Below, piece after piece: positions 34,340-39,638 of a stretch of 39,638 nucleotides of DNA. This DNA comes from Methylocystis sp. (lineage in GTDB: Bacteria > Pseudomonadota > Alphaproteobacteria > Rhizobiales > Beijerinckiaceae): contig JADCCX010000027.1 of assembly GCA_020252485.1 (NCBI GenBank), forward strand, positions 1-39,638. Reading direction: 5' to 3'. A program made the position numbers and the translations under genes. The first letter of the stretch is position 1. Each line of letters opens with the position of its first letter. The notes beneath the pieces are model-generated. The model did not search any database. It was not told the DNA's origin and saw only the letters and a program-made list of their open reading frames with translations.

Positions 34340-34455
34340 GAAACATGTTCACGCGCCAGCCCGCACGACGACTGATCCCGAGCCCTTCCGGCGCGTAACG
34401 TCACGTCTGTTCGCTTGAACAATGTCATGACCGCGCCTTGAAAGCGCGGTTTTTT
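34340..34455 (+). ncRNA. Candidate small RNA or leader upstream of argC
   Basis: A strong terminator at 34430-34455 lies 359 bases after the nearest plus-strand gene and 45 bases before argC, so it should end something other than rsm22. A TTGACA at 34309-34314 could be its -35 box, although the -10 region 17 bases later is weak. The interval contains an inverted pair ACGCGCC/GGCGCGT (about 34351 and 34391) and a small hairpin GTTC-GCTT-GAAC near 34409. No open reading frame or known RNA family was recognised. It may be a trans-acting RNA or an attenuator for argC. Confidence 0.35.
34430..34455 (+). terminator. Intrinsic terminator upstream of argC
   Basis: Perfect 7-bp stem ACCGCGC/GCGCGGT with a 7-base loop, followed by a T-run (34450-34455). 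It precedes the argC start by 45 bases, so argC must start its own transcript inside that stretch or be controlled by read-through. Confidence 0.88.
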
Positions 34456-34499
34456 ATTGTCCCGCGCTGCCCCCTTCCCAGCTTCCAGAGGACCATGCC

Positions 34500-35453
34500 A
34501 TGAACCAGATGCCGTCACGCGGACAATTCAGACTGAAGGGAAAAACGCCCGCCATCTTCATCGACGGCGAGGCCGGCACCACCGGCCTGCAGATCCGCGA
34601 GCGTCTGGCGGGGATGACAGGCGTCAAGCTGATCAGCATCGATCCCGCCCGGCGCAAGGACGCCGACGCGCGCCAGGAGATGATGGCTGAGGCCGATCTG
34701 ATCATCCTGTGCCTGCATGACGACCATGCGCGGGAGGCAACCGCCATGGCCGCAAAGCTCGGCGCCGATGCGCCCCGCATCCTCGATGCCTCGACGGCGC
34801 ATCGTGCCGCCGACGGCTGGACTTACGGTTTTCCGGAATTGGCGCCCGGCATGGCCGAGGCCATCGCCATAGCAGACAGGGTATCCAACCCGGGCTGCTA
34901 CCCGACCGGCGCTATCGCGCTGCTGCGGCCGCTCGTTGACGCGGCGTTGGTGCCAGCCGGTTTCCCGATCAGCATCAATGCGGTGTCCGGCTATTCGGGC
35001 GGCGGGCGGCCGATGATCGAAGGCTATGAGGCGGGAACATCGCCCGCGTTCGAACTCTACGGGCTCGGCCTCGAACACAAGCATGTGCCGGAGACGATGA
35101 AGTATGCGAAGCTGACGGCGCGGCCGATCTTCGTGCCGTCAGTGGGCAATTTCCGGCAGGGAATGCTGGTCAGCGTGCCGCTCCATCTCGATCAGCTTCC
35201 CGGCAAGCCCGCCGCAGCCGATCTTGAAGCGGCGCTGGCGAAGCATTACCAGGGCGCCGTCTTCGTCAAGGTTATGGCGGCGGACACCGGCAAGCTCGAG
35301 GCCGAGAGCCTGAACGGCACCAATCTGCTGGAGCTGCGCGTCTTCGCCAACGAGGCGCGCCGGCAGGCCCTGCTCGTCGCCAAGCTCGACAACCTCGGCA
35401 AGGGCGCTTCCGGCGCTGCCGTGCAGAACCTGCAGCTGATGCTGGGCGTCTGA
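34500..35453 (+). CDS. argC: N-acetyl-gamma-glutamyl-phosphate reductase (type 2)
   Basis: A 317-residue enzyme of arginine synthesis that reduces N-acetylglutamyl phosphate to the semialdehyde with NADPH. The catalytic cysteine is in SNPGCYPTGA, the nucleotide-binding start is FIDGEAGTTGLQI, and the conserved SGYSGGGRPMIE and HKHVPE follow. The short length (about 310) and the start identify the type-2 form. The ATG at 34500 has AGAGGA about eight bases upstream; the ATG four codons later is less well placed. No other arg genes are nearby. Confidence 0.96.
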   Translation: MNQMPSRGQFRLKGKTPAIFIDGEAGTTGLQIRERLAGMTGVKLISIDPARRKDADARQEMMAEADLIILCLHDDHAREATAMAAKLGADAPRILDASTAHRAADGWTYGFPELAPGMAEAIAIADRVSNPGCYPTGAIALLRPLVDAALVPAGFPISINAVSGYSGGGRPMIEGYEAGTSPAFELYGLGLEHKHVPETMKYAKLTARPIFVPSVGNFRQGMLVSVPLHLDQLPGKPAAADLEAALAKHYQGAVFVKVMAADTGKLEAESLNGTNLLELRVFANEARRQALLVAKLDNLGKGASGAAVQNLQLMLGV

Positions 35454-35466
35454 ACGGGCCACGGCC

Positions 35467-35496
35467 GTCATTGCGAAGAGCGAAGCGAGGAAGCAA
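35467..35496 (+). repeat. Short dispersed repeat after argC
   Basis: GTCATTGCGAAGAGCGAAGC followed by GAGGAAGCAA is a widespread intergenic element of alphaproteobacteria, usually seen as one arm of a hairpin. Here only one arm is present, in the 64-base gap between argC and the convergent superoxide dismutase gene. Confidence 0.65.
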
Positions 35497-35517
35497 AAAC
35501 CTGCAGCGCCGGGAACG

Positions 35518-36219
35518 TCAGACGACCTTGAGCCGCGTGCCGACGACCGTCCAGTTGACGAGATTATCCAGCACCGCCTTGACGTGATCGGCGCGGCGGT
35601 TCTGGTAATCGAGATAATAGGCGTGCTCCCAGACATCAATGCCGAGCAGCGGCGTGTGGTTCTTGGTGATCGGGTTGTCGCCATTGGCCGTCGCCATCAG
35701 GACGAGCTTGCCGGAGGGATCCTGCGCCACCCAGCCCCAGCCCGAGCCGAAGATGCCGGCGCTGAGCGCATTCAGATCGGTCTTCATCTTGTCCACGCCG
35801 CCGAGATCGCTGTCGATCTTCGCCTTCAGCGCGCCGGAAGGCTCTTTCGCGCCGCCAGGCTTGAACTGCGCCCAGTAGAGATCGTGGTTATAGGCCTGCC
35901 CGGCATTGTTGAAGATCGCCACATCGGCCGGCACCAGCGAGGATTGCTGGAGGATTTGCGCCACTGAAGTCATGTCCTGGTAGCGGCGGCCGACGATCAA
36001 CCGGTTCAGAATGGCGTATTGGACGCCGTGATGGCGCTCGTAATGAAGCTCGACCGTCTGGGCGCCGATGGTGGGCGCCAGCGCCGTAAAATCATAGGGC
36101 AGCGGCGGCTGCGGGAATTTCGGCGGTGCAGCGGCGGTCTGGGCCCGCCCGATCGAGGGCATGGCGATCAGGCTGGCTCCCCCGGCAAGGCCGAGCAGGA
36201 AATGGCGGCGATTGTTCAT
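35518..36219 (-). CDS. Exported Fe/Mn superoxide dismutase
   Basis: A 233-residue superoxide dismutase with an N-terminal twin-arginine signal (NNRRHFLLGLAGGASLIAMP, cleavage near GRAQTA), so it is predicted to fold in the cytoplasm and be exported to the periplasm. Metal ligands are complete: His in VELHYERHH, His in YNHDLYWAQ, and Asp and His in DVWEHAYYLDY. The enzyme core starts at about residue 40 with PLPYDFTALAPTI. AGGAG lies seven bases before the ATG at 36219. It lies downstream of mobA on the same strand (68 bases). The metal (Fe or Mn) cannot be decided with confidence. Confidence 0.93.
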   Translation of the reverse strand: MNNRRHFLLGLAGGASLIAMPSIGRAQTAAAPPKFPQPPLPYDFTALAPTIGAQTVELHYERHHGVQYAILNRLIVGRRYQDMTSVAQILQQSSLVPADVAIFNNAGQAYNHDLYWAQFKPGGAKEPSGALKAKIDSDLGGVDKMKTDLNALSAGIFGSGWGWVAQDPSGKLVLMATANGDNPITKNHTPLLGIDVWEHAYYLDYQNRRADHVKAVLDNLVNWTVVGTRLKVV

Positions 36220-36287
36220 GAGTTTTCTCCTCGCGGGCCAGGCAGCGACTGCACCCATCTATTGTGCGGCGGCTCCCGGGAACCGCT

Positions 36288-36899
36288 TCATGCATCCATG
36301 TAGCGCGAAGCAATGCTTTCGGCGAGGGCCAAGTCATCCGGCGTATTGGCGTTGAAGAAGGGATCATAGGGCGTCACCGGCCAATCCATGTTCGTTGTCG
36401 GATACCGTTCGGTGAAGCGGTCGATCTTCCGAAGCCCCTCGCTCACCAGCGCTTTGCGCAGGTCATGCCGGAGAGAGATATCCCAGAGCGCGATCACCGG
36501 TTGCGGCAGACCGCCGGAATGCGCAATCGAAATCCGGGAATCGTGAAGCTTGAGCAAGGCGAGCAGCCTGGGCGCGAGATCATGCGGCAGGAACGGGCAA
36601 TCGGCTGGAACGGAGAGAACGAGAGTCGCCGAGGTGAATTCCGCCGCGTGATCCATGGCGGTGAGAATCCCGGCGAGCGGGCCCGGCTGATCGGCCAGAT
36701 CGTCCGGGAGCACCGGCAGGCCGAAATCGATGAACCGGTCCGGATCACCGTTGGCGTTGATGATCAGCAGCTCCACCTGCGGCCCGATGCGGCTGATGAC
36801 CCTGTTCAGCATCGGCTGCCCGCCGATCGTCTTGAGGCCCTTGTCGCCGCCGCCCATGCGCGTGGCCTTTCCCCCTGCCAGAATGACGCCAAGGATCAT
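36288..36899 (-). CDS. mobA: Molybdenum cofactor guanylyltransferase
   Basis: A 203-residue enzyme that attaches GMP to molybdopterin, giving the cofactor of DMSO-reductase-type enzymes such as formate dehydrogenase. The nucleotide-binding start is VILAGGKATRMGGGDKGL, followed by DQPGPLAGILTAMD and the metal-binding VPADCPFLP. It follows fdhD by 25 bases, a pairing that fits assembly of a formate dehydrogenase or related molybdoenzyme whose structural genes are not in the window. Confidence 0.94.
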   Translation of the reverse strand: MILGVILAGGKATRMGGGDKGLKTIGGQPMLNRVISRIGPQVELLIINANGDPDRFIDFGLPVLPDDLADQPGPLAGILTAMDHAAEFTSATLVLSVPADCPFLPHDLAPRLLALLKLHDSRISIAHSGGLPQPVIALWDISLRHDLRKALVSEGLRKIDRFTERYPTTNMDWPVTPYDPFFNANTPDDLALAESIASRYMDA

Positions 36900-36924
36900 G
36901 GTTCACCTCCCCCGCGGCATGAAT

Positions 36925-37827
36925 TCAATCATCAGCGCCCTTGCGTCGGCTTTTCGCCGATTCTTCCTCAACATACGCCAAATCCTGATCAAACAGAATC
37001 CGCTCCGCTCCCGCCAGCGCCACGAAGCGCTTGCCTCTGGCGCGGCCGATCAGCGTCATGCCGATGCCGCGCGCCAATTCCACGCCCCAGGCCGTGAAGC
37101 CGGAGCGCGAGATGATGACGGGGATTCCCATCCGCGCTGTCTTGATCACCATCTCGGAAGTCAGCCTGCCGGTCGTATAGAAAATCTTGTCGCCGCCCGT
37201 GACCCGGTGCCGGAACATCCAGCCGGCAATCTTGTCGACGGCGTTGTGGCGGCCGACATCCTCCATATAGACGAGCGGCCGGTCCTCGCGGCAGAGCACG
37301 CAGCCATGGATCGCGCCTGCCTCGAGATAGAGCGACGGCGTCCGGTTGATCACGGATGTCAGCCGGTAGAGCCACGAGGTGCGAAACGGCGTGGCCGGCA
37401 GCCTCACCTCGTTGATCTGCTCCATGAGATCGCCGAAAGCGGTGCCTTGCGCGCAACCCGAGGTGAGGGTCTTCTTGCGCAGCTTGTCCTCGAAATTGGT
37501 CTCGCGTTCGGTGCGCACCACGACCACTTCCAGGTCTTCATCGTAGTCGACGCCGGTCACGACATCGTCCGGCTTGAGCATATTCTGGTTGAGAAGATAA
37601 CCGATCGCCAGTTCTTCAGGATGATCGCCGATGGTCATCATCGTGACGATCTCGCGGCTGTTCAGGTAAAGCGTCAGCGCGCGCTCCACCGTCACGCGCG
37701 TGGTGACGGGCTGGCCTGCCTGATCGAGGCCTTCGACCTCGCGCGTCAGGCGGGGATCATGCGGGTCCGGCTGGACGAGATAGGATTTTTGTTTTTCGGT
37801 CATCGCCGTTATCTTTATCTCTCCCAT
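36925..37827 (-). CDS. fdhD: Formate dehydrogenase accessory sulfurtransferase FdhD
   Basis: A protein of up to 300 residues that passes sulfur from a cysteine desulfurase to the molybdenum cofactor of formate dehydrogenase. Family features are EELAIGYLLNQ, TSGCAQGTAFGD, GCVLCREDRPLVYMEDVGRHNAVDK and FYTTGRLTSEMVIKTARMG. The sulfur-carrying loop has a single cysteine (Cys125 in GCAQG) where E. coli FdhD has CxxC. Start choice is open: 37827 gives 300 residues, the ATG at 37803 gives 292. It is read divergently from the TusA-like gene with only 18 bases between start codons, so promoters must overlap the coding regions. Confidence 0.94.
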   Translation of the reverse strand: MGEIKITAMTEKQKSYLVQPDPHDPRLTREVEGLDQAGQPVTTRVTVERALTLYLNSREIVTMMTIGDHPEELAIGYLLNQNMLKPDDVVTGVDYDEDLEVVVVRTERETNFEDKLRKKTLTSGCAQGTAFGDLMEQINEVRLPATPFRTSWLYRLTSVINRTPSLYLEAGAIHGCVLCREDRPLVYMEDVGRHNAVDKIAGWMFRHRVTGGDKIFYTTGRLTSEMVIKTARMGIPVIISRSGFTAWGVELARGIGMTLIGRARGKRFVALAGAERILFDQDLAYVEEESAKSRRKGADD

Positions 37828-37845
37828 AGCTCAAGAAACGCACCG

Positions 37846-38073
37846 ATGCCGCAAACAATTCTCGATCTGAAGGGGCTGAAATGCCCCCTGCCCGCGTTGA
37901 AGGCCCGCAAAGCCCTGAAATCCGTAGCGGCGGGCGATGAATTGCAGGTGATCTGCACCGATCCGATGGCGGCGATCGACATCCCGAACCTGATTCGGGA
38001 GACGGGCGACACGCTGGTCGCGCAGGCGGCCCATGATGGCGTGCTGACCTTCGTGATCCGGAAGGCCGGCTGA
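37846..38073 (+). CDS. TusA-like sulfur-carrier protein
   Basis: A 75-residue sulfur carrier with the TusA/YeeD/SirA fold. The persulfide cysteine is in LKCPLPALKARKAL (CPxP motif), followed by the beta strand GDELQVICTDPMAAIDIPNLI typical of the family. The stop codon overlaps the start of the next gene by one base (TGATG), so the two are translationally coupled. Opposite fdhD and near mobA, it is a plausible sulfur donor in molybdoenzyme maturation, though TusA proteins also serve tRNA thiolation. Confidence 0.92.
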   Translation: MPQTILDLKGLKCPLPALKARKALKSVAAGDELQVICTDPMAAIDIPNLIRETGDTLVAQAAHDGVLTFVIRKAG

Positions 38074-39353
38074 TGCGGAAAAAGCTGGCGGCCGCATTCC
38101 TCCTGGCAATCCTTCCCCTTCCGGCAAGCCCGGAGATGCGCGGCCACGGCGGGCCGGTCCGCGCGCTGGCCGTCTCCGCCGATGGCGAAACCGCGATCAG
38201 CGGCGGGCTGGACACGAGCGTCATCCGCTGGTCCGTCGAGAAGGAGACCGCCGAGCAGGTCCTGCGCTTCCACGCGGGCGGAATCACCAGCGTGGCGGCC
38301 TTGCCGGATGGCTGGGCGCTGTCAGGCGGCGAGGACGGCAGGATCGCGCTCTGGAAACCCGGCGAAGCCAGGCCGGCGACCGTGCTCGATGGCCATAAGG
38401 GACCCGTGAGCGCGCTCGCCATCGCCGAAGGCATCGGCGGCATCGCTTCGGCCTCCTGGGACGGCACGGCGCGGGTCTGGATCGGCAGCGGCATCCTCTC
38501 CAACCAGCCGCAGGTCTTCGAGGGTCACAAGGGCAACGTCAACGGCGTGGCCTTCGGCCCGACGCAGACGACCCTCATCACGGCGGGCTACGACGCCGCC
38601 TTGCGAATCACGCCGCTGACCGGCGGTGCGCCAACCATCGTCAGGCTGCCCACGCCGCTGAACGCGCTCCGCACCGCCTTCGATGGCGAGATCATCGCCG
38701 GCGGCGCCGACGGCAAGGTCTATATCCGCAACGGCGGCGGCAGCGAACGCCTGACGGTGGAGGTGCAGGAGATGCCGATCACCTCGCTTGCGCTCTCCGC
38801 CGACAGCGCGCTGATTGCGGTGGCGGGATTGCGCGGCGCCGTAACCATCATCAGCCGCGAGACCGGCAAGGTGGTCTCGACGCTGGTCGGCCCCGGCTTG
38901 CCCGTCTGGTCGCTGGCCTTTCACCCGGATGGGAAGATCCTGCTGACAGGCGGCGCCGACCGCATGATCCGCAAATGGGATGTGGCGACAGGCCAGCCGC
39001 TCGCGCCCGCCCATGCGCCGAAGCCGGATTTCCCGGCCGCCGCCATGAACGAACGCGGCGCGCAGGTGTTTCGCGCCTGCGAGGCCTGCCATACAGTGAC
39101 GCCCGACGGCGGCAACCGCGCCGGCCCAACATTGCACGGCGTCTTTGGCCGCAAGATCGGATCGGCGAAGGATTATGCCTATTCGGACGGCTTCGCCGGC
39201 CATGGCATCACCTGGAATGCCGAGACGATCGCGCGGCTGTTCCGCGATGGGCCTGCCAAAGTGACTCCGGGCACCAGAATGCCGGAGCAGAAGATCACCG
39301 ATCCGGAGGATCTGGCGGCGCTGGTGGAATGGCTGGGCCGCGTGACGCGCTGA
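38073..39353 (+). CDS. Exported WD40 propeller fused to c-type cytochrome
   Basis: A 426-residue fusion. A signal peptide (LAAAFLLAILPLPASP) leads to seven WD40-type repeats over residues 22-315, for example FEGHKGNVNGVAFGPTQTTL and SLAFHPDGKILLTGGADRMI. A class I cytochrome c domain follows at about 328-426 with heme motif CEACH and probable methionine ligand in PGTRMPEQK. The product should be periplasmic. Seven repeats would close a full propeller, presumably a docking surface for a partner enzyme that passes electrons to the heme. It is coupled to the TusA-like gene. The partner is unknown; a molybdoenzyme is a reasonable guess from fdhD and mobA next door. Confidence 0.9.
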   Translation: MRKKLAAAFLLAILPLPASPEMRGHGGPVRALAVSADGETAISGGLDTSVIRWSVEKETAEQVLRFHAGGITSVAALPDGWALSGGEDGRIALWKPGEARPATVLDGHKGPVSALAIAEGIGGIASASWDGTARVWIGSGILSNQPQVFEGHKGNVNGVAFGPTQTTLITAGYDAALRITPLTGGAPTIVRLPTPLNALRTAFDGEIIAGGADGKVYIRNGGGSERLTVEVQEMPITSLALSADSALIAVAGLRGAVTIISRETGKVVSTLVGPGLPVWSLAFHPDGKILLTGGADRMIRKWDVATGQPLAPAHAPKPDFPAAAMNERGAQVFRACEACHTVTPDGGNRAGPTLHGVFGRKIGSAKDYAYSDGFAGHGITWNAETIARLFRDGPAKVTPGTRMPEQKITDPEDLAALVEWLGRVTR

Positions 39354-39386
39354 CAGGCGGCTCCACATAGCCAACCCGTCATCAAC

Positions 39387-39524
39387 TCAGATTGGATGAG
39401 GGATGTCCCTGAGCTTTGCGTTGGCGATGACGACGAGTTTTCGCATGATGGCTGTGAGTGCGACGAGCGGCCTTTTTCCGGCGTTGATCATGCGTTCGTA
39501 TGTTTGGCGGAGCAGGGGATTGGA
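39387..39524 (-). mobile_element. IS110-family transposase fragment, C-terminal end
   Basis: Read on the minus strand, the frame gives RSNPLLRQTYERMINAGKRP and then a stretch ending MRKLVVIANAKLRD before a stop at 39387. This is the C-terminal end of an IS116/IS110/IS902-type transposase. The part upstream of RSNP, which should contain the PGIG and RRKAAALAGLAP segment, is not continuous with it. Instead the sequence switches to a second fragment on the opposite strand. Confidence 0.8.
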
Positions 39525-39638
39525 ACGACAACGGCGGCAACCCTGATCGCCCTGATGCCAGAGCTGGGAAAGCTCGACCGCCGAAAGGCCGCCGCACTGG
39601 CCGGACTGGCGCCCCACCCCAAACAAAGCGGCGCAAAC
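39516..39638 (+). mobile_element. IS110-family transposase fragment, central region (runs off window)
   Basis: The plus-strand frame from 39516 reads GIGTTTAATLIALMPELGKL followed by DRRKAAALAGLAPHPKQSGA and continues past the end of the window. This is the helix-hairpin-helix/PF02371 region of an IS110-type transposase. It lacks everything N-terminal of the GIG motif. It shares the bases 39516-39524 with the oppositely oriented C-terminal fragment. Confidence 0.8.

Noticed and set aside
39382-39636. An 84-codon Arg/Pro-rich minus-strand frame at the window end
   Set aside because: It is a shifted-frame shadow of the two IS110-type fragments.

Overview
The window looks like chromosomal DNA of a GC-rich alphaproteobacterium, most likely in the Hyphomicrobiales (Rhizobiales). 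The support is a block encoding a ubiquinol-cytochrome c chaperone, YceD, PlsX, FabH, IhfA and a MerR-type regulator in that order, a type-2 ArgC, a bacterial Rsm22 homologue, TTG/GTG starts preceded by good Shine-Dalgarno sites, and several intergenic palindromic repeat families of a kind common in that order. Genus cannot be read from the sequence.

Layout. (1) 1-358: tandem palindromic repeats, no gene. (2) 359-9556, minus strand: a nine-gene catabolic operon. In transcription order it encodes a substrate-binding protein, an SDR oxidoreductase, a dihydroorotase/hydantoinase-type cyclic amidase, ABC ATPase, ABC permease, a second paralogous binding protein, a deaminase-type amidohydrolase, a cupin and an acetamidase/formamidase. 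Divergently at 9857-12205 lie allophanate hydrolase and an AtzH/HpxZ-like protein. Together they look like import and stepwise hydrolysis of a nitrogen heterocycle or ureide, ending in ammonia and CO2. The substrate is not identifiable from sequence. (3) 12447-14156: an unknown membrane protein, a small exported protein and a HicAB toxin-antitoxin pair. (4) 14167-19702: urease genes ureD, ureA, an exported FmdE-like gene, ureB and ureC. A T4 Rnl1-type RNA ligase gene sits on the opposite strand between ureB and ureC. ureE, ureF and ureG are not in the window.

(5) 19929-22808: a Wzz/GumC-type polysaccharide chain-length protein, a BadF/BadG-type sugar kinase and a coiled-coil DUF6481-like protein. 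(6) 22933-27176: a FadL-family outer-membrane channel, a fumarylacetoacetate-hydrolase-family enzyme, a soluble globin-type chemoreceptor that seems to lack the heme-binding histidine, and tRNA-Pro(GGG). (7) 27238-34071: housekeeping genes (MerR-like regulator, ihfA, DUF808 protein, fabH, plsX, yceD, Cbp3-like chaperone, bamE, rsm22). (8) 34072-35453: intergenic repeats, a possible small RNA ending in a strong intrinsic terminator, then argC. (9) 35518-39353: a Tat-exported Fe/Mn superoxide dismutase, mobA and fdhD on the minus strand, and divergently a TusA-like gene overlapping a gene for an exported WD40 propeller fused to cytochrome c. This looks like molybdoenzyme maturation plus a redox partner. 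(10) 39387-39638: two IS110-family transposase fragments joined in opposite orientation and running off the window.

The parts that most deserve a second look are the catabolic system in (2), the RNA ligase and FmdE-like gene embedded in the urease locus, the WD40-cytochrome c/TusA/FdhD/MobA neighbourhood, and the chemoreceptor with the altered globin.
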